Of a DNA stretch of 64,000 bases, positions 37,298-46,500 are shown in pieces. Numbering within the stretch: the first letter of the stretch is position 1; each line of letters begins with the position of its first letter. Both the position numbers and the translations under genes were made by a program. The notes under the pieces are model-generated. The model worked only from the letters and a program-made list of their open reading frames with translations. It did not search any database and was not told the origin of the DNA. Source of the stretch: Bifidobacterium pseudolongum subsp. pseudolongum DSM 20099 (lineage in GTDB: Bacteria > Actinomycetota > Actinomycetes > Actinomycetales > Bifidobacteriaceae); contig NZ_JDTZ01000005.1 of NCBI RefSeq assembly GCF_000771225.1, positions 248,001 through 312,000 of the forward strand. Direction: 5' to 3'.

Positions 37298-38713
37298 GTG
37301 GATTTCGAAGTGTGGCCAGAAGCCATTGAGCTGGGAGAGATGTTCGCCGAGGAAGGCTACGAACTGGCACTCGTGGGCGGGCCGGTGCGCGACCTGCTGC
37401 TGCGCCGCCCTTCGCACGACCTCGACTTTTGCACATCGGCACGCCCCGAGCAGTTCGAACCGATCCTGCGGCGCTGGGGGCACGACGGCTTCTGGGACAT
37501 GGGCCGCAAATTCGGTACACTGGGCGCCATGCGCCGTCGCCCCGACGGCACCGAAGTGCAGGTGGAGATCACCACATACCGCAGTGACGAATACGACCCG
37601 GACTCTCGCAAGCCCGAGGTGAGCTACGGCGATTCGCTCGAAGGCGACCTGTCGCGCCGCGACTTCACGGTGAACGCGATGGCGTTGCGCGTGCCCGGCC
37701 TTGAATTCGTCGATCCTTTCGGCGGCGCGAACGACCTGTCGAAGCGCGTGCTGCGCACACCGGTCGACCCGCGCCAGTCCTTCGACGACGACCCGTTGCG
37801 CATGATGCGCGCCGTGCGCTTTGTAGCGCAGCTCGGCTTCCGCATCGAACCCGAGACCGCCGAGGCGATCTGCGCGATGGCCGACCGCCTTGGCATCGTC
37901 TCCGCCGAACGCGTGCGCGACGAACTCGTGAAACTGCTGTTGAGCGACCGCCCGCGCGCGGGCATCGAGGCATTCGTCGACTCCGGCCTCGCCGACGTGG
38001 TGTTCCCCGAGATCCCCGCGCTGCAGCTCGAGATCGACGAACACCACCGCCACAAAGACGTGTTCGAACACACGATGATCGTGATCGATCGCGCGGTGGC
38101 GCTCGAAACCGGCCCCGACGGCCCGGTGCCGGCTCCGGACCTGACGTTGCGCCTCGCCGCGTTGATGCACGACATCGGCAAGCCGAAGACGCGCCGCTTC
38201 GAGGCCGGCGGCAAGGTCAGCTTCCACCACCACGACGCCGTCGGCGCCAAAATGACGCGCAAACGCCTCAAGGCGCTGCGCTTCGACCACCATGTGGTCG
38301 ACGACGTGAGCGAACTGGTGAACCTGCATCTGCGCTTCCACGGCTATGTGGATGAACCCTGGACCGACGCCGCGGTGCGCCGCTATGTCAAGGACGCCGG
38401 TCCGCTGTATGAGCGGCTCAACCGCCTGACACGCGCCGACGCCACCACACAGAACCGGCGCAAGGCGCTCGTGTTCAAGACCGCGATGGACGAGATGGAG
38501 GAGCGCGTGCGCGCGCTCAAGGAGCAGGAGGACTTCAACGCGATCCGCCCCGACCTCAACGGCAACGAGATCATGCAGGAACTCGGGCTCGAACCCGGCC
38601 CGCAGGTGGGCGCCGCGTACCGCCACATGCTCGACTACCGGCTCGACAACGGGCCGGTGGGGCGTGAGGAGGCGCTCGCCGAGCTGCACCGCTGGTACGA
38701 CGCCCAGCGGTAA
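37298..38713 (+). CDS. pcnA: CCA tRNA nucleotidyltransferase
   Basis: Adds or repairs the 3' CCA end of tRNA. The 471 residues have the nucleotidyltransferase motif LVGGPVRDLLLRRPSHDLDF, then RRDFTVNAMAL and DPLRMMRAVRF. A C-terminal HD domain follows with LMHDIGKPKTR and the HH pair in VSFHHHD. AAAGGGA lies just before the GTG at 37298. An ATG at 37274 (eight more residues) is possible but has no ribosome site. This matches Rv3907c, which is likewise divergent from the murJ block in mycobacteria. Confidence 0.93.
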   Translation: MDFEVWPEAIELGEMFAEEGYELALVGGPVRDLLLRRPSHDLDFCTSARPEQFEPILRRWGHDGFWDMGRKFGTLGAMRRRPDGTEVQVEITTYRSDEYDPDSRKPEVSYGDSLEGDLSRRDFTVNAMALRVPGLEFVDPFGGANDLSKRVLRTPVDPRQSFDDDPLRMMRAVRFVAQLGFRIEPETAEAICAMADRLGIVSAERVRDELVKLLLSDRPRAGIEAFVDSGLADVVFPEIPALQLEIDEHHRHKDVFEHTMIVIDRAVALETGPDGPVPAPDLTLRLAALMHDIGKPKTRRFEAGGKVSFHHHDAVGAKMTRKRLKALRFDHHVVDDVSELVNLHLRFHGYVDEPWTDAAVRRYVKDAGPLYERLNRLTRADATTQNRRKALVFKTAMDEMEERVRALKEQEDFNAIRPDLNGNEIMQELGLEPGPQVGAAYRHMLDYRLDNGPVGREEALAELHRWYDAQR

Positions 38714-38728
38714 GCGGCAAGCTACAGC

Positions 38729-39355
38729 TCAGCCGACCGGTGTGTGCTCCGGTGCCTTCGGCACGTCGGTGAGCTTGTCGGCCGCCTTGCAGCCTTCCAT
38801 GTTCGAGATCTCCGAACCGGTCTTCGGCAGCTGGTCGGTCTCTTCGAGGTCCTTGAACGTGGCGCCGAGGATGATGTCGACAAGCTTGTCCTCACGGTCG
38901 TCCATCACCAGTTGCGCGTCTGGGAAATTGCTCGCGATCGTGTACGCCTGCACAATCGCGTTCTTGCCGAAGACGATCTGCGTGCGCTCCACCTTCGCGC
39001 TGTCGTAATTGTCGACGCCCTGCACCACGAACTCGCGGTTCTCGAGCGCCTGGCCCACGGCCTGCGCGAAGCCCGTGAACTTCGTGCCGTTGAGCACGCG
39101 CACCGTGACCGCGCGGTTCTCCGGGTATTTCGGCTTCGATCCATCCGCCGCCGGCGAGACGCACGGCGCCGTACGCCCGTAGTTCGCTTCCACGGCAGCC
39201 GATTTGACCTCGCCCAAACCGCCCACATGGAAGAACACGAGCAGAGCCGCCACGAGCGCCGCCACCAGGACGACGCCGCAGATGCCGAAAACGATTGTCT
39301 GACGTTTGCGCACATAGCGTTTGCGTGCCTCACGCACCTCGTTGTTCTGGGCCAT
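38729..39355 (-). CDS. LytR_C-domain membrane protein
   Basis: A single-pass protein of 208 residues: a short basic cytoplasmic start, a TM at about 22-44 (IVFGICGVVLVAALVAALLV), then an extracellular LytR/CpsA/Psr C-terminal domain with VRVLNGTKFTGFAQAVGQAL and ASNFPDAQLVMDD. It lacks the catalytic LCP domain, so it is not itself a wall-polymer ligase. AAGGA lies before the ATG. It is convergent with pcnA, only 15 bp apart. Confidence 0.8.
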   Translation of the reverse strand: MAQNNEVREARKRYVRKRQTIVFGICGVVLVAALVAALLVFFHVGGLGEVKSAAVEANYGRTAPCVSPAADGSKPKYPENRAVTVRVLNGTKFTGFAQAVGQALENREFVVQGVDNYDSAKVERTQIVFGKNAIVQAYTIASNFPDAQLVMDDREDKLVDIILGATFKDLEETDQLPKTGSEISNMEGCKAADKLTDVPKAPEHTPVG

Positions 39356-39458
39356 ACCTGTTCCTTGTTCGCGAGCTGACTAGAGACGAGCATAACCCAT
39401 GTGGCTGACGCTCGGCCCCTGTTTTCCGCCGCTGAAGCACCCCGCGCGAGGCGGTGCA

Positions 39459-40346
39459 TCAGGCCGCTTCTACGCGCACGACCGGCCGCGCCGGGGCGTC
39501 GGCGAAGTAGATGCGGTCCACCGCGTCCGCCTGCAACCATGCGCGCTGCACGGCCTGCGCCGCCGGCTCATTTGGCACGAACGCGATGACCGAGGGGCCG
39601 GAGCCCGACACGAACGCGGTGCTCGCACCGGCGCCGAGCGCCGCGTCAATCGCCACGCCACTGCGCGGGTGCAGCGAGATGGCCGCCTGCTGCAGGTCAT
39701 TGGGGCCTCCTGCGGCACCGAGCACGTCGAACGCCGCATAGACCTCGGGCGTGCTCAGCTGGGCGCGGTAGGCGCCCACGAGCACGCTGCCCGTGCAGCC
39801 ACCGGCGCGCAGGGAGAGCACGCGCGTGTCGTCTTCGGCGAGCGGCTCGACGCGCTCGCCGAAGCCCGTGCCGAGCGCGTAGCCGCCGCGCAGGCAGAAC
39901 GGCATGTCGGCGCCGAGCGTCGCGGCGATCGGGCTCAGCCGCTCCACCGGCCAATGCAGGCCCCACAGCTCGTTGAGCGCGAGCAGTGTGCCGGCGGCGT
40001 CGACCGACCCGCCGCCGAGACCCGCGCCAACGGGGATGTTCTTTTCGATGCGGATGCCGGCGTCCGGCTCCACGCCCGCCGCCTGCGCGAGCGCGAACAG
40101 CGCGCGCACGGCGTGGTTGCGGCGCATGTCGCTCGCCGACGAGGCGAGGTCGCCCAGATGCTGCCCGGCGAGTTCGAGCGAAAAGCCGGCGCCGGGGCGT
40201 TTGCCGGTCACGATGACCATGTCGTAGAGCCCAATCGCGCAATACACTGTTTCGAGCGCATGGCGGCCGCCCCACTCCTCGTGGCGCGCGCCCACATGCA
40301 GCGTCAGGTTCGTTTTGGCAGGGCACTGCACCTGCACCGTGGTCAT
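39459..40346 (-). CDS. ispE: 4-(cytidine 5'-diphospho)-2-C-methyl-D-erythritol kinase
   Basis: A GHMP kinase of the MEP isoprenoid pathway that phosphorylates CDP-methylerythritol. The 295 residues begin VQVQCPAKTNLTLHVG. The ATP motif IPVGAGLGGGSVDAAGTL is present, and the C-terminal GSGPSVIAF closes the active site. The start overlaps the ksgA stop (ATGA at 40343-40346) and GGGGAGG lies just upstream. It is third in the rpf-ksgA-ispE operon, the same order as in mycobacteria. Confidence 0.94.
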   Translation of the reverse strand: MTTVQVQCPAKTNLTLHVGARHEEWGGRHALETVYCAIGLYDMVIVTGKRPGAGFSLELAGQHLGDLASSASDMRRNHAVRALFALAQAAGVEPDAGIRIEKNIPVGAGLGGGSVDAAGTLLALNELWGLHWPVERLSPIAATLGADMPFCLRGGYALGTGFGERVEPLAEDDTRVLSLRAGGCTGSVLVGAYRAQLSTPEVYAAFDVLGAAGGPNDLQQAAISLHPRSGVAIDAALGAGASTAFVSGSGPSVIAFVPNEPAAQAVQRAWLQADAVDRIYFADAPARPVVRVEAA

Positions 40347-41260
40347 GCTCGCGCCTCCCCGAGTGCGGCGGCGAGCTGCACGAACTCGTCGATCGACAGT
40401 GTCTCGCCGCGGCGCGTGGCGTCGATGCCGGCGCGATCGTACGCTTCGGGCGGCACAATCTTCTTGAGCGCCGCGTGCAGTGTCTTGCGGCGCTGGCCGA
40501 ACGCGGCGTCGACCAGGCGGAACACCGTCTCGCGGCTCACACCAGCACGATCGGCCGGCGCGGCGCCCGCCGGGTAGCGGCGGAACAGCACAAGCGCGGA
40601 GTCCACGTTCGGCGCGGGCCAGAACACGTTGCGGCCGATTGCGCCCACGGTCTGCGCGGTGCCGTACCACGCCAGTTTGACGCTTGGGGTGCCGTAGATC
40701 TTGGTGCCGGGCTGGGCGGCCAGGCGGTCCGCCACCTCTTTCTGCACCATCACCAGGAACGTATCGAGGTTCGCAAAGCGTTCGAGCAGCGTCAGCACAA
40801 TCGGCGTGGCCACGTTGTACGGCAGGTTGGCCACGAGCACAAAGCGGTCGTCACCGTTGAAATCGGGCAGCGACTGCGGCGTGAGCGTCAACGCGTCCGC
40901 GTTGACGACACGCAGGCGGTCCGCGGCGTCGGGCATGAATTCGGCGACCGTGCGCGGCAGGCGTTCGGCCACCGGCGGGTCGATCTCGACGGCCGTCATG
41001 CGTGCGCCGGTTTCCAAGATCGCCAGCGTGAGCGAGCCGAGGCCCGGGCCCACTTCGAGCACATGGTCGGTGGGCTGCACACCGGCCTCGCGCACGATGC
41101 GCCGCACGGTGCCCGGGTCGATCACGAAGTTCTGGCCGAATTTCTTGGTGGGGCTGATGCCGGCGTCGGCGGCGATGCGGCGGATGTCGGCCGCGCCGAG
41201 CAGCCTGCCGGTGGCTGGGGTGGGCGTGGGCGATTCAGGTGCGGATGCGGGGTCGGTCAT
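40343..41260 (-). CDS. rsmA: 16S rRNA (adenine1518/1519-N6)-dimethyltransferase
   Basis: KsgA/RsmA dimethylates two adjacent adenines near the 3' end of 16S rRNA. The 305 residues show PTKKFGQNFVIDPGTV, the SAM motif EVGPGLGSLTLAIL, and the catalytic NLPYNV. AAGGA lies 6 nt before the ATG at 41260. An ATG at 41290 would add ten Pro/Thr-rich residues without a ribosome site. It follows the Rpf-like gene by 60 bp. Confidence 0.94.
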   Translation of the reverse strand: MTDPASAPESPTPTPATGRLLGAADIRRIAADAGISPTKKFGQNFVIDPGTVRRIVREAGVQPTDHVLEVGPGLGSLTLAILETGARMTAVEIDPPVAERLPRTVAEFMPDAADRLRVVNADALTLTPQSLPDFNGDDRFVLVANLPYNVATPIVLTLLERFANLDTFLVMVQKEVADRLAAQPGTKIYGTPSVKLAWYGTAQTVGAIGRNVFWPAPNVDSALVLFRRYPAGAAPADRAGVSRETVFRLVDAAFGQRRKTLHAALKKIVPPEAYDRAGIDATRRGETLSIDEFVQLAAALGEARA

Positions 41261-41320
41261 GGTCGGTCCTTGTGGTGGGTCTGTAGGCATGCGGGGCGGT
41301 TGCGGTGTGGGAGCGGTGGT

Positions 41321-42847
41321 TTAGTACCAGCCGTGCTTTTCCGAGTGTTCCCAAGCCTTGGTGGGTGAACCGTATCGGCCGGCGATGTAGCTCAGGCCCC
41401 AATCGATCTGCGCGGCGGCGTCGTCGCGGTAATTGGCGCCGAACGCGGCCATTTTGCTCGGCGGCAGCGATTGCGGGATGCCATAGGCTCCCGACCAGGG
41501 GTTCTCCGCGTTCCAACGCCAACCTGATTCACGGTTCCACAGGCTCACCAGGTTCTGCCAATCCTTGCCCGTCCAGCCGTACTGGGCGGCGGCGCCGGCC
41601 GCGTATGCCTGCGCGGCGGCTGCCGTCGGCCGGTAGAGGCGGCTGCCTGCGGCCGGATCCGACGGTTGCTGCGTCGGCTGTTGTGTCGGCTTCTGTGTCG
41701 GCTTCTGTGTCGGCTTCTGTGTCGGCGCTGACGTTGGCTTTTGGGTGGGGGTCTGCGCTGGCGTTGGCTGTTGCGTGGGGGTTTGAACGGGCTGCTGTGT
41801 GGGGGTCTGGGTCGGCTGCTGTGTGGGGTCGCTCGTGCTCGGCTCCGGCTCCGGTTCGGTGGTCTGCGGCGCACTCGGTTCAGGGCTGCTTGTGTCCGCT
41901 GTGGAATCGTCGTCATTGCCATCTGCAGTGCCGCCAGCTGCGTTGTCATCGCTGTCGTTGGCGCCGGTATCCTCGCCCTCGTCGGTCTTCGCGGGGGCCT
42001 CGGGCCCGACCGCGATCACTTCGTCGAGCGCCACTTTCGTCACCGTCTCATCGGTCTGTTCGCGCGTCTGCGCCTTGCCGTCCACATATGTCACGCGGTA
42101 GGTGATCTTCTTCTCGCCGTTGACTCCCACCTGTTCCACGCGCGTCTCGCCCGGCGCGAGCGAGGCGTCGGTCACGAAGCGCGTGAGGTATGGGATCGAT
42201 TCGGTCGCGGTCTCGTCACCGTAGGTCACGCGTTCCACGCGCAGAATCGTCTTGCCGCCGTCTTTCTCGACGCTCACGCGGTCATCTTTGCCCAGCACGA
42301 TGCTCTTGGAGTCCAGGATCGACGCGGCGGGCAGTTTGCCGTTCGGCGCCACCGAGGTCTTGCCGTCGGCCACCACGGTCACCGGTCCGTCCGCGTTGAT
42401 CATGAACCCGCCGGTGAGCTGGTTGTAGACGTTCTTGATGTCCACGCGCACACGCGACGCGGCCACCTCGTTCTGTTCGAAGAAGTCCAGCAGTTGTTCG
42501 GCGCTGTCTGCCACGGTCCAGAACGGCACGTCCTGGCCGTCGATGCTGATCGTGGTCTGGTAGGCGCTTTTCACCGTGACCACATCATGGTCGGTCAGCG
42601 CGCCGGCGGACGTGGATTGCACCAGATCGTGCGTCTTGACGTCAACGCCCTGTTCGCGCAGCAGGCCGGTCACCGTGGTGGCGTAGGTCGTCACATGCCG
42701 TGTCTCGCCGTTCACGCTCAGGGCCACGGCCTTGCGCGTGGTGCACAGGAAGAACGTGGCGCACAGCGCGAACGTGGCAAGCGCGCAGATCACCACGCGG
42801 AGCCGCCGCAATGCAGTGAACCGTTGCGGTGTCCATCGTCTGGCCAT
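41321..42847 (-). CDS. Resuscitation-promoting-factor-like cell-wall lytic protein (DUF348-G5-transglycosylase)
   Basis: A secreted or anchored muralytic protein. The 508 residues have an N-terminal TM/signal (residues 19-40), DUF348 repeats with VTTYATTVTGLLREQGV, a G5 domain (EKKITYRVTYVDGKA), and a Thr/Pro/Gln/Lys-rich linker (about 325-400). A lysozyme-like transglycosylase domain follows with its catalytic Glu in WNRESGW and AYGIPQSLP. The RpfB-ksgA-ispE order supports the call. The lytic domain is SLT-like rather than the classic Rpf sequence. AAAGGGGAA lies before the ATG. Confidence 0.85.
   Translation of the reverse strand: MARRWTPQRFTALRRLRVVICALATFALCATFFLCTTRKAVALSVNGETRHVTTYATTVTGLLREQGVDVKTHDLVQSTSAGALTDHDVVTVKSAYQTTISIDGQDVPFWTVADSAEQLLDFFEQNEVAASRVRVDIKNVYNQLTGGFMINADGPVTVVADGKTSVAPNGKLPAASILDSKSIVLGKDDRVSVEKDGGKTILRVERVTYGDETATESIPYLTRFVTDASLAPGETRVEQVGVNGEKKITYRVTYVDGKAQTREQTDETVTKVALDEVIAVGPEAPAKTDEGEDTGANDSDDNAAGGTADGNDDDSTADTSSPEPSAPQTTEPEPEPSTSDPTQQPTQTPTQQPVQTPTQQPTPAQTPTQKPTSAPTQKPTQKPTQKPTQQPTQQPSDPAAGSRLYRPTAAAAQAYAAGAAAQYGWTGKDWQNLVSLWNRESGWRWNAENPWSGAYGIPQSLPPSKMAAFGANYRDDAAAQIDWGLSYIAGRYGSPTKAWEHSEKHGWY
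41683..41718. repeat. Three perfect 12-bp tandem repeats in the linker-coding region
   Basis: GTGTCGGCTTCT three times, followed by a partial copy. On the coding strand it encodes a TQKP-type repeat of the wall-spanning linker. The number of units could vary between strains by slippage without shifting frame. Confidence 0.8.
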
Positions 42848-43202
42848 GGTTCCCCTTTGGGTTGTGCGAACAAAACAACTGTCCTTAGATTGTACGCAAG
42901 CGCTGCGTCATCCGGTCCCCGATGCTCACCCTCGCTTAGGGATGCGCAAGACGATGCAAAGTAGCGGGGGAGGTATTTTGGGCAATGACGGAAAAGAGAA
43001 GGGGTGGGGGCGAGAGAGAAGGGGATGTTCTCGCCCCCGGCGGGAGGAAGCTGGTTGGGGGGATGCTTCGTCCCGCACCAGAAGGCTTAAGTTGGGGGAG
43101 CCCTCTGGATTTACTTACTCAGAGGTAAGAATTATATTGCTGTTGAATTATCAACCATGCACCGCAGATAGTGTACACGGAGAATCGAGTCAACGCAAAT
43201 CG
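42848..43202. other. Non-coding region between the Rpf-like gene and tRNA-Thr
   Basis: TACAAT on the minus strand (42889-42894) is a good -10 for the Rpf-like gene, 42 nt from its start. The rest is purine-rich on the plus strand. It has a perfect 10-bp stem, GGGGGCGAGA (43006-43015) with TCTCGCCCCC (43029-43038), and a 6-bp stem CCTCTG/CAGAGG (43102-43107, 43120-43125). I see no convincing gene. Confidence 0.5.
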
Positions 43203-43276
43203 AGCCTCCTGTCGGGATCGAACCGACGACCTGCCGCTTACAAGGCGGCCGCTCTGGCCATCTGAGCTAAGGAGGC
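43203..43276 (-). tRNA. tRNA-Thr (anticodon TGT)
   Basis: A full cloverleaf on the minus strand: acceptor GCCTCCT/AGGAGGC, D arm with TTAGCTCAGA, anticodon stem GCCGC/GCGGC around CTTGTAA (anticodon TGT, threonine), and T arm GTCGG.TTCGATC.CCGAC. It is 74 nt with no encoded CCA. It stands alone between two protein genes on the same strand. Confidence 0.93.
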
Positions 43277-43401
43277 GGTAGCTTGTGTTGCTTCGGCCTG
43301 CTGTGTGCAGACGAAAGAACAGCATAGCAGCATATGTGGAATGGTCAAGGCGAACCACGGAAAATGTTCGGTTTTTCCGCGGTTCGCCACCCGCGGCCAT
43401 G

Positions 43402-44364
43402 CTATTTGGTGATTGGCTTGCCTTCGGCGCCGATGGACGGCAGGTCTCCCTTCACGCCCACCTGATCGGGCTTGAGGCCGATCGCATTGAGCAGCGCGTC
43501 GAACATCGTGCTGCTGCCGCCCGCCGAGTTCATGTCCCAACGGTGGCCGTTGATCGTCACGGTCGGCGTGGACATCTGCCCTTCGGAGTTCTGCAGGTTC
43601 TCCTGATGCGGCGTGTAGCCGAACACCGCGTTGAGCCAATCGTCGTAGCTGCGCGTGGCGGCCTTGCCTGCCACTTCCTCGGGCACGCCGGCGTTGGTGA
43701 GCTGTTCCTTGATCTGGTCGTCGCTCACCGGCTCGTACGCACTGCCCTCCTGCGGCTGGAAGTCTTCGGCGTACAGGTTTTGCACGGCGTGCAGCAGGTG
43801 GTCCGGATTGCTGTCGTGGTCGCTCACATACAGAATCGCGTTCGCCGCGCGCGACGAGTAGTCGTCGGTGGAGAAGCGGTCCATGAACGCCATGAAGTGC
43901 AGGTCGAGGTTGATCTGCCCGGCGTCCACAAGTTTCGTCAGCTTGGCGTCGAGCTGACGGTTTACGCTGCCGCAGCCCGGGCAGATGAAGTCCATGTAGA
44001 TGCCGATCGTCGGCACGTTCTCCACGGCCTTGCCATAGCCGTCCTTCGAGATGAGGATGCCGCCTTCGTCGTCGGCGTGCGTGGGGCGTGAATCGAGCGT
44101 CTTGAGCTGTTCGTGCGCCTGCTCGACCGTCAGGTCGGCGCCGGACGATTCGCCGCCCGACGTCTGCGGGTGTAGGCTGCGGTAGACCGCCACGCCCGCC
44201 ACCGCGAGCAGGACGACCACGACGGCGATCACGATGACGCCGATGATCGTCTGCTGTTTGCGCTCCTTCGCCTGTTGTTCGGCGCGCGCCTGCGCCTTCG
44301 CCCGCTGTTCGGCGCGGCGCTCGGCGTGCGTCTGCCTGTGCGGCTCCTGCAGTTTGTTTGCCAT
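43402..44364 (-). CDS. DsbA-family membrane-anchored thiol-disulfide oxidoreductase
   Basis: The 320-residue protein has a charged cytosolic start (RRAEQRAKAQARAEQQ), one TM (about 40-62), and an extracytoplasmic thioredoxin-like DsbA domain with active-site CPGC in MDFICPGCGSVNRQL. It presumably forms or exchanges disulfides in exported proteins. The cis-Pro region STPTVTINGHRW is present. AAAGGAG lies 4 nt before the ATG at 44364. The closest known type is the actinobacterial DsbA/MtbDsbA group. Confidence 0.85.
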   Translation of the reverse strand: MANKLQEPHRQTHAERRAEQRAKAQARAEQQAKERKQQTIIGVIVIAVVVVLLAVAGVAVYRSLHPQTSGGESSGADLTVEQAHEQLKTLDSRPTHADDEGGILISKDGYGKAVENVPTIGIYMDFICPGCGSVNRQLDAKLTKLVDAGQINLDLHFMAFMDRFSTDDYSSRAANAILYVSDHDSNPDHLLHAVQNLYAEDFQPQEGSAYEPVSDDQIKEQLTNAGVPEEVAGKAATRSYDDWLNAVFGYTPHQENLQNSEGQMSTPTVTINGHRWDMNSAGGSSTMFDALLNAIGLKPDQVGVKGDLPSIGAEGKPITK

Positions 44365-44448
44365 CGGGCTCCTTTCCCAAATCCTGTTAGGCAGTGTATG
44401 CGCCCGCCGGGTCATTGGCATCCGTACGCGCGAACATTCACGCAATGC

Positions 44449-46446
44449 TCACCATGTGGGCAGCGGGAACCAGTCCATGACCGGCGCCACCTCAATATTG
44501 ACGGCCGCGGCGAGCGCGCACGCCACCTCCGCGGCGAGCCAGACGTACTGGCGTCGGTTCGTGCGCGCAAGGCCGCCCATTTCGCTGTTCTGGCGCCGCG
44601 TCAGGCCAATCGCCCAACCGGCGCCCAACCGCAGCTGCTGCGACTTCGGCCCGAGCGCGCCCGCGAGCCACGCCAACGCCATGGCCACCGCGCAGGCCGC
44701 GCCCGACGCCGACTGCGGCACGTCGTAGGGCACCTGCACCTGTACCGTCCAATCCCACAGCGCCACCGCGACGCCGGTGGTCGGCAGGCCACCGCCAAGC
44801 GTGGCGAGCGCGAGCATGAGCGCATAGGCGAGCCACATCGCCAATATGCGTGGCAGTGCGAACGCGGCCGCTTTGAGCACGTGCCACGGCAAGGTCAGTA
44901 CGCGCAGCGCCCCGTCCGATGTACGCGTCCGGCCAGCGCGGCGCAATACGCGCGTGGTCTGCGCGCTCGCGTCGAGACCGAAGGCGATGAGCATCCACGT
45001 GAGCATCGACGCGGCGATCAATGCGATGACCGGCATCGACGCCGCGCACAACGCGAGCGGCACCGCGAGCAGTGCGCAGGCGAGCCGTCCGCGCTCGGTG
45101 AGGCGCGGGCACGGGTCGAGGGGCATGGAAGCGGCGGCTGGCGGGTCGGGCGGCGCTGCGGTGATGGCTTGCGCGGCAGGGAGCGGTTGCACGGCGGCCG
45201 GCATAGCCGCAACGGGCATCGGTGCCGCGCCTGCCGTGCCATAGTGCGGCTGCGGTCGCTGCAGCGGGGGCGCGAAGACCTGTGTGCGTTCTTCGGGCCG
45301 CTCCTGCGGCAGGGCTGTCGTGCGGGCGGCGGTGGGTGCTGTGCGCGTGCCCTGCGGCAGCGCCTGCGTGGCGGCCTCGGCCGGTTGCGCCGGCGGCGCT
45401 GGCACGGCCATCGTCGGCGCAGGGTCCTCTTCTTCCGGCTGCGTGCGCGCGGAGGCGTGCAGGTCGGCCGGGTCGTAGCTGATCATCGCCGTCGGCATCG
45501 ATTGCGCGCGCCACAAGCGGCGCGGATTGTCCACATACTGGTTTTTCCTCAGCGCCGCTCCGCTCATGGGAGCGGGGGAATCAAAAGGGGGCATCGGCTC
45601 CGGTGTCTGCCATGCGTCCGATTGGATGGCTTCGAGCAGTTGCGCCGGCGTGCACCGCTGGCGCGGATTCGGGTGGAGCGCCGCTCGGAACGCCTGCAAT
45701 GTGCGCGGAGGCAGGCCCTGCAGATTCGCGTTGCCGGAGGCCTCGCGCTGCAGCACCGCCATCATCGGCTGCGTGCCGAACACCGGTGCGCCGGTCGCGG
45801 CGAACGCGAGCACAGATGCTGTGGACCACCAGTCGGTCGCATCGTTCGCCTCCACGCCTTCGATGATCTCGGGCGCGATGAACCCCGGCGTGCCCATCAC
45901 AAGCCCCGTGCTCGTCACATGGCTCTCGCCCTCGCCCATCGCGATGCCGAAATCGACGAGCACCGGCCCCGTCACCGAGATCATCACATTGGTCGGTTTG
46001 ATGTCGCGGTGCACAATGCCCGCCGCGTGCACCGCGCGCACGGCGTCGATGAGCTTCGAGGCGAGCCGTTCCAGATCCTCGCCCACATACCGGCCGTTCT
46101 GCATCACGTCTTCGCGTAGGTTCTTGCCTTCAATCAGCTCGGTCACAATGAACGCGAGCGCGTCGTCGATCTCCATGTCGACGATGCTGCACACGCCCGG
46201 GTCCTTGATGCGTTTGAGCGCCATCGCCTCGCGGCGCAGGCGCTCGCGGGCGGTGGTCTGCGCGCGTTGCGCGGTGGCGTCCTCGTCGTCGAGCGAGTCG
46301 CGCAGGATCTTCATCGCGTAGCTCGTGCCGCCGCCGTCCACGACGCGCCACACCGATCCCATCGCGCCCGTGCCAAGGCGTGAGACGAGCGTGTATCCAC
46401 CGACGATGTCGCCGGGCTCCAGATTCAACGCGTGCAAATCACTCAT
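44449..46446 (-). CDS. Ser/Thr protein kinase with C-terminal membrane domain
   Basis: A eukaryote-type kinase. The glycine loop GTGAMGSVW, ATP-site Lys46 (AMKILRD), catalytic HRDIKPTN (146-153) and DFG (165-167) are all present, so it should be active. Of 665 residues, the kinase domain ends near 275. A Pro/Ala-rich linker (about 280-435) follows, then several hydrophobic segments to the end. It lacks the PASTA sensor of PknB, and the multi-span tail is unusual. A TACGAT hexamer 8 nt before the ATG (46455-46460) suggests a leaderless start. The substrate is unknown. Confidence 0.85.
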   Translation of the reverse strand: MSDLHALNLEPGDIVGGYTLVSRLGTGAMGSVWRVVDGGGTSYAMKILRDSLDDEDATAQRAQTTARERLRREAMALKRIKDPGVCSIVDMEIDDALAFIVTELIEGKNLREDVMQNGRYVGEDLERLASKLIDAVRAVHAAGIVHRDIKPTNVMISVTGPVLVDFGIAMGEGESHVTSTGLVMGTPGFIAPEIIEGVEANDATDWWSTASVLAFAATGAPVFGTQPMMAVLQREASGNANLQGLPPRTLQAFRAALHPNPRQRCTPAQLLEAIQSDAWQTPEPMPPFDSPAPMSGAALRKNQYVDNPRRLWRAQSMPTAMISYDPADLHASARTQPEEEDPAPTMAVPAPPAQPAEAATQALPQGTRTAPTAARTTALPQERPEERTQVFAPPLQRPQPHYGTAGAAPMPVAAMPAAVQPLPAAQAITAAPPDPPAAASMPLDPCPRLTERGRLACALLAVPLALCAASMPVIALIAASMLTWMLIAFGLDASAQTTRVLRRAGRTRTSDGALRVLTLPWHVLKAAAFALPRILAMWLAYALMLALATLGGGLPTTGVAVALWDWTVQVQVPYDVPQSASGAACAVAMALAWLAGALGPKSQQLRLGAGWAIGLTRRQNSEMGGLARTNRRQYVWLAAEVACALAAAVNIEVAPVMDWFPLPTW

Positions 46447-46500
46447 AATGTTCTATCGTACGATTTGCGCGCACAATTGCGCGGATTGTTCACGGTGCGT

